47,775 nt of DNA from Caulobacter sp. (GTDB taxonomy: Bacteria; Pseudomonadota; Alphaproteobacteria; Caulobacterales; Caulobacteraceae), in contig JAGHZU010000028.1 of assembly GCA_017745235.1 (NCBI GenBank), positions 1 to 47,775 on the forward strand, given 5' to 3'. This document shows positions 34,815 to 43,264 of this stretch, in pieces; position 1 is the stretch's first letter, and every line of letters starts with the position of its first letter. The notes under the pieces are model-generated. The model was not told the origin of the DNA. It worked only from the letters and a program-made list of their open reading frames with translations, and did not search any database. The position numbers and the translations under genes are program-made.

Positions 34815-36101
34815 ATGGCGACCAAACCCGATATCTGGCTGGCGGCCGGCCTGCGCACCCCCTTCGCCAAGGTCGACGGCGCGCTGAAGGGCTACGACGC
34901 GATCACGCTGTCGGTCCCGGTGGTGAAGGCCATGCTGGCGCAATTGGCGCAGAATGGGGGAGCCCGCCCCGACTTCGCCGTCTGGGGCACGGTCATTCCC
35001 AACCTCACCTGGAGCAACATCGCCCGCGAGGTGTTGCTGGACGCCGGCGCCGACCCGACCATCCCGGCCTTCTCCACGATCATGGCCTGCTCGACCAGCA
35101 TGGTCGGGGTGCTGGAAGCCGCCGGCATGATCGACGGGCGCGGCCGCGACCTGGCCCTGGTCGGCGGCGTGGAGAGCATGAGCCGCGTGCAGGTGGGCAT
35201 GAGCGTGGCCTTCTCCGACTGGCTCAAGGGCTTCCAGGCCGCCAAGACCACCGGCCAGAAGCTGGCGCATCTTTCCAAGCTGAACCCCCGCGACCTCAAG
35301 CTCTACATCCCCAGGGTGGCCAACCGCGTCACCGGCCTGTCGATGGGCGAGCACACCGAGATCACGGCCAAGGAATGGAATCTGGCCCGCGCCGACCAGG
35401 ACCAGATCGCCTTCGAAAGCCACCAGCACGCCGTCGCGGCCTGGGAGGCCGGCTTCTTCGACGACCTGGTGATCCCGGTCGGCGAGGTGAAGCGCGACAC
35501 CATCCCGCGCAAGGACTCCACGCTGGAGAAGCTGGCCAAGCTGGGGCCTGCCTTCGACAAGACCAGCGGCAAGGGCACCCTGACGGCCGGCAATTCCTCG
35601 CCCCTCACCGACGGGGCGGCGGGCATCTGGGTCGGGTCCGAAACCGGCATGGCCCGCCTGCCGGCGTCCACGCCCAAGGTGAGGGTGGTCGACTACGAGG
35701 TCACCTCGATCGACCTGCGCCACGAGGGCCTGCTGATGGCTCCGGCCTACGGCGTGCCGCGCATGCTCGACCGCAACGGCCTGAAGTACGCCGACGTCGG
35801 CCTGTGGGAGATCCACGAGGCCTTCGCCGCCCAGGTGCTGTCGCACATCGCCGCCTGGGAGGACGAGGCCTTCCGCCGGGCCAAGGCCGGGGTCGAGACC
35901 GACCTGGGCAAGTTCCCGCGCGAGCGCATGAACCCCACCGGCGGCAGCCTCGCCGTCGGCCACCCGTTCGGGGCCACCGGCGCGCGGATCCTCAGCCAGG
36001 CCGTCAAGGAACTGGCCACCCGGCCCAAGGGCGAGAAGGCGGTCGTCAGCATCTGCGCCGACGGCGGCCAGGGCACCATGATGCTGCTGGAAAGCGCCTG
36101 A
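34815..36101 (+). CDS. Thiolase-family acetyl-CoA C-acyltransferase (FadI-like)
   Basis: A 428-residue cytoplasmic thiolase. IMACSTSMVGVLEAAGMIDG holds the nucleophilic Cys, WEIHEAFAAQVLSH the NEAF-type His region (here HEAF), NPTGGSLAVGHPFGATGARI the catalytic His loop, and ICADGGQGTMMLLE the C-terminal Cys in the FadI form (CA-GG-G). It catalyses reversible thiolytic cleavage of 3-ketoacyl-CoA. Features favour the FadI/trifunctional beta branch over biosynthetic PhaA. An AAGGGAAC site precedes ATG 34815; the upstream in-frame ATG at 34782 is less likely. No partner fadJ-like gene lies within the window. Confidence 0.9.
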   Translation: MATKPDIWLAAGLRTPFAKVDGALKGYDAITLSVPVVKAMLAQLAQNGGARPDFAVWGTVIPNLTWSNIAREVLLDAGADPTIPAFSTIMACSTSMVGVLEAAGMIDGRGRDLALVGGVESMSRVQVGMSVAFSDWLKGFQAAKTTGQKLAHLSKLNPRDLKLYIPRVANRVTGLSMGEHTEITAKEWNLARADQDQIAFESHQHAVAAWEAGFFDDLVIPVGEVKRDTIPRKDSTLEKLAKLGPAFDKTSGKGTLTAGNSSPLTDGAAGIWVGSETGMARLPASTPKVRVVDYEVTSIDLRHEGLLMAPAYGVPRMLDRNGLKYADVGLWEIHEAFAAQVLSHIAAWEDEAFRRAKAGVETDLGKFPRERMNPTGGSLAVGHPFGATGARILSQAVKELATRPKGEKAVVSICADGGQGTMMLLESA

Positions 36102-36140
36102 CGTCCTGCGCCCGGAAGGAGGGGAGAGGGCGCGCCCCGA

Positions 36141-36209
36141 CTAGGTCAGCGCCGAGAAGATCAACGTCACCACGGCGATGTCGAAGAAGCGGGTCAGGAC
36201 GAGCAGCAT
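36141..36209 (-). CDS. Candidate 22-residue small membrane protein
   Basis: An ATG at 36209 opens a 22-codon frame ending in TAG at 36141-36143. It encodes a mostly hydrophobic peptide beginning MLLVLTRFFDIAVVTLIFSA. Every codon ends in G or C (22 of 22), matching neighbouring genes, which is rare by chance for so hydrophobic a peptide. A possible single membrane helix spans most of it, broken by one Arg and one Asp. A weak GAG-type purine stretch (CGAGACC) lies upstream. It sits in the gap between the FadI-like thiolase and a divergent small gene. It is too short for normal gene finders, and no family is recognised. It could be a regulatory small membrane protein or a chance frame. Confidence 0.4.
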   Translation of the reverse strand: MLLVLTRFFDIAVVTLIFSALT

Positions 36210-36287
36210 ATCGGGTCTCGAAGGCGGTTACCGTCCGCCCACAAGCAAGACTGGCGCCAGCCCGCCTTCCGGCGTTAGCTTGCGGCC

Positions 36288-36629
36288 ATGGCCCTGTTCT
36301 TCGACCAGGAATGGTACGACGCCCGCCTCGCCGAGCGCGGCCTGACGCGCGGGGTCCTGGCCGCCGTTGCGGGCATGAGCGCCGAGGAGCTGGAGCTCGC
36401 CTACAAGGACCAGCGCGAGCTGACCGCCGCCCAGATCGCCGCCTTCGCCGAGCTCCTGGGCGCGCCCCTGGCCGAGACGGCCCGCCGCGCGGGCGTCGGC
36501 GTCCACGCCGCCCCGCCGTCGCCGGCCGCGCCCGCGGGCCTGGTCGAAATGTCGCTGGAGCAGAAGGTGGCGGTGCTGGAGGCCCGCGTGGCCGCGCTCG
36601 AGGCCGAGCTGGCGCGGCTCAGGCGCTGA
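36288..36629 (+). CDS. Small protein with HTH-like N-terminus and coiled coil
   Basis: A 113-residue protein. Residues 1-70 resemble a small helical DNA-binding or regulatory domain (RGLTRGVLAAVAGMSAEELE then ELTAAQIAAFAELLGAPLAE; the spacing is like an XRE helix-turn-helix). An Ala/Pro linker follows, then a C-terminal coiled coil (EMSLEQKVAVLEARVAALEA). No characterised family is recognised, so the HTH call is tentative. Its stop codon touches the stop of the convergent neighbour with no gap, and the 22-codon small ORF is divergent from it. Confidence 0.7.
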   Translation: MALFFDQEWYDARLAERGLTRGVLAAVAGMSAEELELAYKDQRELTAAQIAAFAELLGAPLAETARRAGVGVHAAPPSPAAPAGLVEMSLEQKVAVLEARVAALEAELARLRR

Positions 36630-36962
36630 TCAGATCTCGGTCTTCTTGATCAGCCCGGCTTTGGGGCGACGGTCGGCCGTGCCGGAATATTCCGTGCCCA
36701 GGTAGGTCGAACGCGCCGCGTCGAGCACTTCCTGCCCACCGCGCAGGCCGCGCTTCTGGCCGCTCTGGCCCATCAGGTGGGCGGCGAAGGTCGCGAAGGC
36801 GCCCCGGCGCGGGGGAGGGGGCGGGGCCGCCGGCTCCTCGTCGCGCACGAAGGTCACGTCCTCGTCCGAGCCGGCTTCGGGCCGATCGGAATCGCGAGGC
36901 GCAGGTAGCGCCTTGCGGGTCGCGCCGGCGCGCCGGATGGGATCGATCGGACCGTTCATCAT
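36630..36962 (-). CDS. Hypothetical proline-rich protein
   Basis: A 110-residue protein starting at the double Met (ATG 36962, 36959). The first half is low-complexity and charged, with an acidic DEDVTFVRDEE stretch and PPPPP (about 51-56). The second half has a conserved-looking RRGAFATFAAHLMGQSGQ and LDAARSTYLGTEYSGTADRR. No signal peptide or membrane helix is present. No family is recognised. It ends immediately beside the convergent HTH-like gene and is 56 bp downstream of phaR on the same strand. Confidence 0.65.
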   Translation of the reverse strand: MMNGPIDPIRRAGATRKALPAPRDSDRPEAGSDEDVTFVRDEEPAAPPPPPRRGAFATFAAHLMGQSGQKRGLRGGQEVLDAARSTYLGTEYSGTADRRPKAGLIKKTEI

Positions 36963-37018
36963 GAAAATCTATCCGCCCGACCGTTAAGAACGGATGGGGC
37001 GGCGTGGTTAAGGGGGTC

Positions 37019-37669
37019 TTACGGCTTGGTCGCCAGCTTTTCGATCTGCTGCTGCATGGCCTCAAGCTGGCGCTTGAGGTCGGCCAGGCTGTCCTCGCTG
37101 GGGGCGGGGGGCGGGGCCGGCGGCGGTTCGGCCGGAGCGGGGGCGGCGTCCTCGGGCCGGGTGTAGGCGAACGGCGAGAACATCTTCATCGCCCGGTCGA
37201 ACAGGGCCATGTTCTGGCGGATCTGTTCTTCGTAGGCGCCCATGCCGGGCACGCCCTTGGCGCCGGTGAACTGGCTGCGCATGCGCTCCTGCTGCTTGGC
37301 GAAGCTCTCCAGCGACATTTCCAGGTAGGACGGCAGGAAGGCCTGCATCGAATTGCCGTAGAAGCCGATCAGCTGGCGCAGGAACTGGATGGGCAGCAGG
37401 TTCTGGCCGCCGCCGCGGTTTTCTTCCTCGAAGATGATCTGGGTCAGGACCGAGCGGGTGATGTCGTCGTTGGTCTTGGCGTCGTAGACCACGAAGTCCA
37501 CGCCCTCCTTCACCATGTCCGACAGGTGCTCCAGGGTCACGTACGAGGACGAGGCGGTGTTGTAGAGCCGGCGGTTGGCGTACTTCTTGATGACGACGCG
37601 CGCGCCCTGGGCCTTTTCGCCGCCGCTGGTCTTGCCGGACGTTTCGCCATTTTCGTGGTTGTCGGACAT
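37019..37669 (-). CDS. phaR: Polyhydroxyalkanoate synthesis repressor PhaR
   Basis: A 216-residue regulator. ARVVIKKYANRRLYNTASSS is the diagnostic N-terminal PHB/PHA-accumulation regulator DNA-binding domain. YVTLEHLSDMVKEGVDFVVY and ITRSVLTQIIFEEE complete the two conserved domains, and a C-terminal coiled coil (DSLADLKRQLEAMQQQIEKL) follows a Pro/Ala linker. PhaR represses phasin and synthesis genes and is titrated by PHB granules. The start is ATG 37669, with AGGGAAC upstream; the longer frame is unconserved. It is divergent from phaA. Confidence 0.95.
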   Translation of the reverse strand: MSDNHENGETSGKTSGGEKAQGARVVIKKYANRRLYNTASSSYVTLEHLSDMVKEGVDFVVYDAKTNDDITRSVLTQIIFEEENRGGGQNLLPIQFLRQLIGFYGNSMQAFLPSYLEMSLESFAKQQERMRSQFTGAKGVPGMGAYEEQIRQNMALFDRAMKMFSPFAYTRPEDAAPAPAEPPPAPPPAPSEDSLADLKRQLEAMQQQIEKLATKP

Positions 37670-37890
37670 TTCGTTCCCTGGGACAGCGTTGTCTCCGCCT
37701 TTTCGCATCGCACTATCGCCAATGCAAAGGCATGGCGCCAGTGCCCCTGAGCGCTGACGGCCGCAACATCGCGTGAAAATGGGCCGGTGACGAACGCGGT
37801 TCAATTATGCATTCTGTTACCGCACTGCACAAACACGGGCGCCGCACCCGCGAGAAGCGCCCGGGATCTCGTCACGGGAGCTACATCGCC
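37670..37890. promoter_or_regulatory. Divergent phaR/phaA control region
   Basis: A 221-bp non-coding gap between divergent starts, likely holding both promoters. It includes the palindrome TGGCGCCA (37733-37740) and an ATGC-AAAGG-CAT imperfect dyad at about 37722-37733. Several TGCA/TGCAC motifs also occur (around 37722, 37807 and 37825); TGC-rich dyads are the described type of PhaR site. PhaR binding here is inference. Confidence 0.4.
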
Positions 37891-39066
<1,176 letters not shown>

Positions 39067-39190
39067 CCCGAACCCGGAGGCGTGGCCGACGGAACGCTTG
39101 TTGGCCAAATCTTCATGACGATCGCTGGCGGGGGCTTGTCCCCCGCCGGAAGTCACGTGCAACCATGGCAAACCTCAGCGGGAGAGAGAC

Positions 39191-39916
39191 ATGGCGAGAG
39201 TTGCGTTCGTGACCGGCGGCACCCGGGGCATCGGCCGGGCCATCTGCGAGCGGCTGGTGGCCGACGGATTGAAGGTGGCGGCCGGCTATTCCGGCAACGA
39301 GACGGCCGCCGAGGCCTGCGCCAAGGAACTGGGGGTGATGGTCGTCAAGGGCAACGTCGGCTCGTTCGACGATTGCGCCGCGGCCGTGAAGAAGGTCGAG
39401 GCCGAGCTGGGTCCGGTCGACGTGCTGGTCAACAACGCCGGCATCACCCGCGACGGCATGCTGCACAAGATGAGCTACGAGCAGTGGTCCGAGGTCATCC
39501 GCGTCAACATGGACAGCGCCTTCAACATGACCCGCCCGGTCATCGAGGGCATGCGCGACCGCGGCTGGGGGCGGATCATCAACATCAGCTCCATCAACGG
39601 CCAGAAGGGCCAGATGGGCCAGACCAACTATTCGGCGGCCAAGGCCGGCCTGATCGGCTTCACCAAGGCCCTGGCCCTGGAGAACGCCAAGAAGGGCGTG
39701 ACCGTCAACGTCATCTGCCCGGGCTACATCGACACCGAGATGGTGGCCGCCGTTCCCGAGAACGTGCTGGCCGGGATCATCGCCGGCATCCCGGTCGGGC
39801 GCCTGGGCAAGGGCGAGGAGATCGCCGACATGGTCTCGTTCCTGGCGGGCGAGCGGGCCGGCTTCGTCACCGGCGCCACGCTCAGCCTCAACGGCGGCCA
39901 GTACATGGCCGCCTGA
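39191..39916 (+). CDS. phaB: Acetoacetyl-CoA reductase
   Basis: A 241-residue short-chain dehydrogenase (SDR) that reduces acetoacetyl-CoA to (R)-3-hydroxybutyryl-CoA with NADPH. ARVAFVTGGTRGIGRAIC is the TGxxxGxG cofactor site, VLVNNAGITRDGMLHKMSYE the NNAG motif, and INISSINGQKGQMGQTNYSAAKAG holds the catalytic Ser-Tyr-Lys. GYIDTEMVAAVP is the late SDR loop. GGGAGAGAG precedes ATG 39191. With phaA upstream it completes the precursor pathway; the synthase phaC is outside the window. Confidence 0.96.
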   Translation: MARVAFVTGGTRGIGRAICERLVADGLKVAAGYSGNETAAEACAKELGVMVVKGNVGSFDDCAAAVKKVEAELGPVDVLVNNAGITRDGMLHKMSYEQWSEVIRVNMDSAFNMTRPVIEGMRDRGWGRIINISSINGQKGQMGQTNYSAAKAGLIGFTKALALENAKKGVTVNVICPGYIDTEMVAAVPENVLAGIIAGIPVGRLGKGEEIADMVSFLAGERAGFVTGATLSLNGGQYMAA

Positions 39917-39976
39917 CCGGGCCCTTGCGGACGGTCTTGTCCGTGCGTTTACGCAAGGTGCGGCTTGACGATTTCT

Positions 39977-40009
39977 CCCCCGCCGGGTCGACTGTCGGCG
40001 CGGCGGGGG
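39977..40009. terminator. Hairpin after phaB
   Basis: CCCCCGCCG (39977-39985) is perfectly inverted at 40001-40009 around a 15-base loop, 60 bases past the phaB stop. No T run follows. The rest of the 193-bp gap to the next gene shows nothing coding. Confidence 0.4.
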
Positions 40010-40109
40010 TGTATCGCCGAGGCAACACAGCTTTGCAGGAACGCCGCGTGGCGGGAACAAGGTGTTTGGCGTCCAAGATTCGCCCCACTCGGGGGGCAAG
40101 ACCTCGAGC

Positions 40110-40886
40110 ATGAAATCTACGGCGGCGAAGACGGGGCCAGGGGGCCGCGTGATCCTGCTGGCGCTGGCCTTCACGGCCTTCGCCGGCGCGGTGAACGCGC
40201 AGCAGTCCACCCACAATCTGCGTGAGCTGTTCGGAAGCCGCGGTGCGTCCGAGACCCGGCGGTCCGCCGCCCCGCCTGTCGCCCGCTACGTGTCCGAGAC
40301 CGGCGACGCCTTCATCTTCGATCGCGCCGCGCCCCAGCCCCTGCTGAAGTTCGAAAACAGCTCCGAGGTCTGGGTGCTTTCGGCCCAGCCGGCTCCGCGC
40401 GGCGACACCATCTACAAGAACGAGCTGGGCGAGCCGGTCCTGCGCGCCACCAAGCTGGGTGGCATGACCCTGTTCACGTCCGAGCGGCCGGGCGGCGACG
40501 CCGCGGCGCTGGAGGGGCGGGCCGCCTCGATCCAGCCGCCGGCCCTGATCTCGGTCAACGCCCTGTTCCAGCGGCTGGTGGCCGCCAGCGCCCGAGCCAG
40601 CCGCGCGGCGCAGCACCGCGTCTCGTTCGAGACCGTCGACGACGCCACCCCCGCCACTTCGGTCCTGGTGGCCGACACCGCCACCGTCACGGCCGAGGCC
40701 TTCGAGCGCATGGCCCGGGACGGCGACCGCAGCCTGCTCAGCCGCGTGGTTCGGGTGCTGCTGGCCGAGGGCCACAAGCCCGGCGCCAGCCTCAAGGGCA
40801 GCGACCTGACCGTCACCTACGCCCCAGGCAAGGGCGTGGCCGGCCGTCCCTCGTCCAAGCGGATCATCAAGATCATCGACAAGTGA
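40110..40886 (+). CDS. Secreted protein, possibly DUF4908 family
   Basis: A 258-residue protein with an N-terminal signal peptide (ILLALAFTAFAGAVNAQ, cleavage about residue 31). The mature region has QSTHNLRELFGSRGASETRR, a beta-rich domain (SETGDAFIFDRAAPQPLLKF), GDTIYKNELGEPVLRATKLG and an Arg/Ala-rich helical stretch. The C-terminus is Lys-rich. The layout fits a Caulobacterales-type DUF4908 protein, but I am only moderately sure; its function is unknown. ATG 40110 is used, since the upstream frame breaks the signal peptide. Confidence 0.65.
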   Translation: MKSTAAKTGPGGRVILLALAFTAFAGAVNAQQSTHNLRELFGSRGASETRRSAAPPVARYVSETGDAFIFDRAAPQPLLKFENSSEVWVLSAQPAPRGDTIYKNELGEPVLRATKLGGMTLFTSERPGGDAAALEGRAASIQPPALISVNALFQRLVAASARASRAAQHRVSFETVDDATPATSVLVADTATVTAEAFERMARDGDRSLLSRVVRVLLAEGHKPGASLKGSDLTVTYAPGKGVAGRPSSKRIIKIIDK

Positions 40887-40906
40887 GGGGTTAGGCTCTC
40901 GCCGTC

Positions 40907-40929
40907 ATCCCGCGCAGGACGCGCGGGAT
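40907..40929. terminator. Hairpin between convergent genes
   Basis: ATCCCGCGC (40907-40915) pairs perfectly with GCGCGGGAT (40921-40929) around a 5-base loop. It lies between the stops of the secreted protein (40886) and the TonB receptor (40951). A bidirectional terminator is likely. Confidence 0.5.
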
Positions 40930-40950
40930 TCTCGGCCCAGAGCCGCCCCC

Positions 40951-43032
40951 TCACCCCAGCCGCTTGCGCACCTGGATGAACAGGTAGGGCTCGAACGGGA
41001 TCGAGCGGTACTCCACCATCTTCACCTGGCCGTCGGCGCGCGAGCCGTCATAGACGGTGCGCTTGCGGGTGATGTTGCGCGAGGTCCAGTTGGCCAGGGT
41101 CGTGCGCACCGTCAGGTCGGGGCTGGGCTTCCACTCCAGGAAACCCTCCAGCCACGGCTCGACCCGGTTGTCGCGCACCTCGACCAGGCGATAGCGGCTG
41201 TTCTTGTTGGCGCAGAAGTGGGTCACGCCCCAGGTCCAGCGGCCGCCCGGCACGTCCTGGGTGAAGCGCACGTCGCAGACGAACGGCGTGGCCCCGGTGA
41301 TGCGGCGCTTCTCGAACGTGACGGGGTCGGTCACCTCGCTGTCGTACCAGCTCAGCCGGGCCTTCACCTGGCCGCCGGGGATCTTCAGCCGCTGGGTGGG
41401 CAGGGTCAGGGCGATCACGAACTGGTCCGAGCGGCCCTTGCCGATGTTGCTGGGCGCGTCGAAGCCCAGCGGCCGGCCCTGGTCGTCGACCTGGGGCTTG
41501 TAGTCGACCACGTCCGAGATCTCGGCGTGGGTCAGGGTCGCCGAGATCGAGCCGGCGTTCCAGAACCGCCGCTCCCAGGCCGCCTCGGCCACCCACGAGC
41601 GGCTGGGCTGCAGCTCGGCGTCGGCGCCGTCGACCGACTTGTCGGTGACGCTGGCCGAGGACACGAAGTCGCCGAAGTTCAGCTGGCCCACCTCGCGCTC
41701 CAGCCGCACGCGGATCTGGTCGACGTCGTTGGGGCTCCAGGTCGCCAGCACCCGGGGCTTGGGATAGAAGAAGCTGCGCTCCAGGCCGCTGTCGCCGCGC
41801 GGATCGTGGCGGTGCTGGGTGATGCGCGAGACCTCCATCCGCGCGCCGGCCTCGACCGTCAGCTTCGGGGTGGCCCGCCACACCGCCTTGCCCGCCGCCT
41901 CGCCGCGCAGCTCCTCGACCTTGACCCGCGGGGCCCCGATGTCCTGGGGCACGTCGTTGAGCAGGTCGCTGACGTCGGCCTTCAGGAAGTTGTAGGCGCC
42001 CTCCAGGCTGGCCTCGATCGACAGGGCGTCCGAGCGCCGCTGCTTGAACTCGCCGCGCAGGATGCTTTCGCCGGTCTTGTCGATCTCGGAATAGATCTCG
42101 TGCTCGCCGGGCGCCTGGAACGTGGCGCCGTAGGTTTCCTTGCCCAGGTTCTGCAGGAACACCAGCTGCAGGTCGCTGGCCGCGCCCAGCTTGCGGTCGT
42201 AGCGGGCGCCGAATTCGCCGGTCCAGTTCTCGTCGGTCTCGCCGCTGTCCTGACGGCCCGCGAAGGGGAAGTAGCGGGTGTAGGTCACGTCGCGGTCGAA
42301 GCTGAAGTACTCGACCTTGCCGTTGACCCGAACCTTGCCGCCCAGCATCCCGCGCTGGACCGCGCCGCGGGCCACGTAGTTCTGGATCTGGTCGTAGCCC
42401 TTCAGGGCCTCGCGCGAGGTGACGTTCCCGGCCCCGTCGCTGCGCACGCGCGAGCCGCCGTCATAGGTCTGGTCGGTGCGGTCGATCGTGGCCTTCAGCG
42501 AGCCTTCGATCTGGTTGATCCCGTCGCGCCGCGAGGCCTGGAACTCCAGCAGCGGCCCGAACAGCCCGTCCGGATAGAGGTAGGTCTGGATGTTGGCGAC
42601 TTTCTCCACCTGCACCGACGACTTGATGACCACGTTGGCCAGGATCGTGCGCCCCTGCATGTCGATGCCCGGCGCCCCGCCGCGGATCAGCTCCACCCGC
42701 TCCACCGCCGTGGCCGAGATGCGCCGCAGGATGTCCTCCAGGTTCTCGCTCTTGGTGGTGGGGCGCTCGCCGTTGATCAGCACGTTGCCCGCCGTGCCCG
42801 CGAAGCCGCGCGCGTCGCCGCCGCTGTCCAGGCGAAAGCCCGGCAGGCGCGAGACCATGTCCAGGGCCGTGCTGGGGCTCTGGGCGGCGAAGAAGTCGGG
42901 CGGATAGGCGATGATCCCGCGCTCGGGCTCCGCCGTCGAGGCGGCGGGCGCCGGAACGGCTGGCGCGGATGCGGCGTCCTGTGCGCCCGGCGCGACCAGA
43001 CCCACGGCGAGAATGACGGAAGCAAGGCTCAT
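40951..43032 (-). CDS. TonB-dependent outer-membrane receptor
   Basis: A 693-residue receptor. A short Sec signal-like start (MSLASVILAVGLVAPGAQDA, about 1-23) precedes an Ala/Pro linker. The plug domain carries RLPGFRLDSGGDARGFAGTA, NVLINGERPTTKSENLEDIL and AVERVELIRGGAPGIDMQGR. The barrel has many aromatic beta strands. The C-terminus ends in IQVRKRLG rather than the usual terminal Phe, and no clear TonB box is seen at the mature N-terminus. The ligand is unknown, and nothing in the leader looks like a Fur box. GGGGAC precedes ATG 43032. Tandem TTGTAAC motifs lie about 70 bp upstream. Confidence 0.88.
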   Translation of the reverse strand: MSLASVILAVGLVAPGAQDAASAPAVPAPAASTAEPERGIIAYPPDFFAAQSPSTALDMVSRLPGFRLDSGGDARGFAGTAGNVLINGERPTTKSENLEDILRRISATAVERVELIRGGAPGIDMQGRTILANVVIKSSVQVEKVANIQTYLYPDGLFGPLLEFQASRRDGINQIEGSLKATIDRTDQTYDGGSRVRSDGAGNVTSREALKGYDQIQNYVARGAVQRGMLGGKVRVNGKVEYFSFDRDVTYTRYFPFAGRQDSGETDENWTGEFGARYDRKLGAASDLQLVFLQNLGKETYGATFQAPGEHEIYSEIDKTGESILRGEFKQRRSDALSIEASLEGAYNFLKADVSDLLNDVPQDIGAPRVKVEELRGEAAGKAVWRATPKLTVEAGARMEVSRITQHRHDPRGDSGLERSFFYPKPRVLATWSPNDVDQIRVRLEREVGQLNFGDFVSSASVTDKSVDGADAELQPSRSWVAEAAWERRFWNAGSISATLTHAEISDVVDYKPQVDDQGRPLGFDAPSNIGKGRSDQFVIALTLPTQRLKIPGGQVKARLSWYDSEVTDPVTFEKRRITGATPFVCDVRFTQDVPGGRWTWGVTHFCANKNSRYRLVEVRDNRVEPWLEGFLEWKPSPDLTVRTTLANWTSRNITRKRTVYDGSRADGQVKMVEYRSIPFEPYLFIQVRKRLG

Positions 43033-43099
43033 CTACGGCGTCCCCAAAGCCCCCCAGCTTTGTTGGCGCGACGGTGAGGTTCCGTGGAGAACAGGACCA

Positions 43100-43130
43100 G
43101 TTACAAACAGGACATGTAGGTTACAATTGT
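43100..43130 (-). promoter_or_regulatory. Tandem GTTACAA motifs upstream of the TonB receptor
   Basis: GTTACAA occurs at 43100-43106 and again at 43120-43126. The 20-bp offset, about two DNA turns, would put both on the same face. The second copy continues into the palindrome ACAATTGT (43123-43130). The region is AT-rich within GC-rich DNA. An operator for an unknown regulator is inferred. Confidence 0.4.
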
Positions 43131-43201
43131 GAAATGTTGCCGGCGATCACCTTCGGCCAAGCTCCCCAATGACCGTGGTCCCGGCGAGGATCGCATCCCG
43201 T

Positions 43202-43257
43202 CCTCCCCCCGCTGCGGGGGGAGGTGGCCTGAAGGCCGGAGGGGGCGCTGCGGCGCC
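43202..43257. repeat. GC-rich palindromic intergenic repeat
   Basis: A perfect 10-bp hairpin, CCTCCCCCCG-CTG-CGGGGGGAGG (43202-43224), is followed by GGCCTGAAGGCC and GGCGCTGCGGCGCC hairpins. It lies just before the tldD stop, in the gap after the TonB receptor start. It may act as terminator for tldD. Confidence 0.6.
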
Positions 43258-43264
43258 GAGCGAC

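Noticed and set aside
34815..36101. Thiolase as a second PhaA
   Set aside because: The C-terminal CA-GG-G form and HEAF motif place it nearer FadI than PhaA.
36984..37011. CtrA-like TTAA pair near 36.99 kb
   Set aside because: The two TTAA half-sites are 20 bases apart instead of the expected 7.
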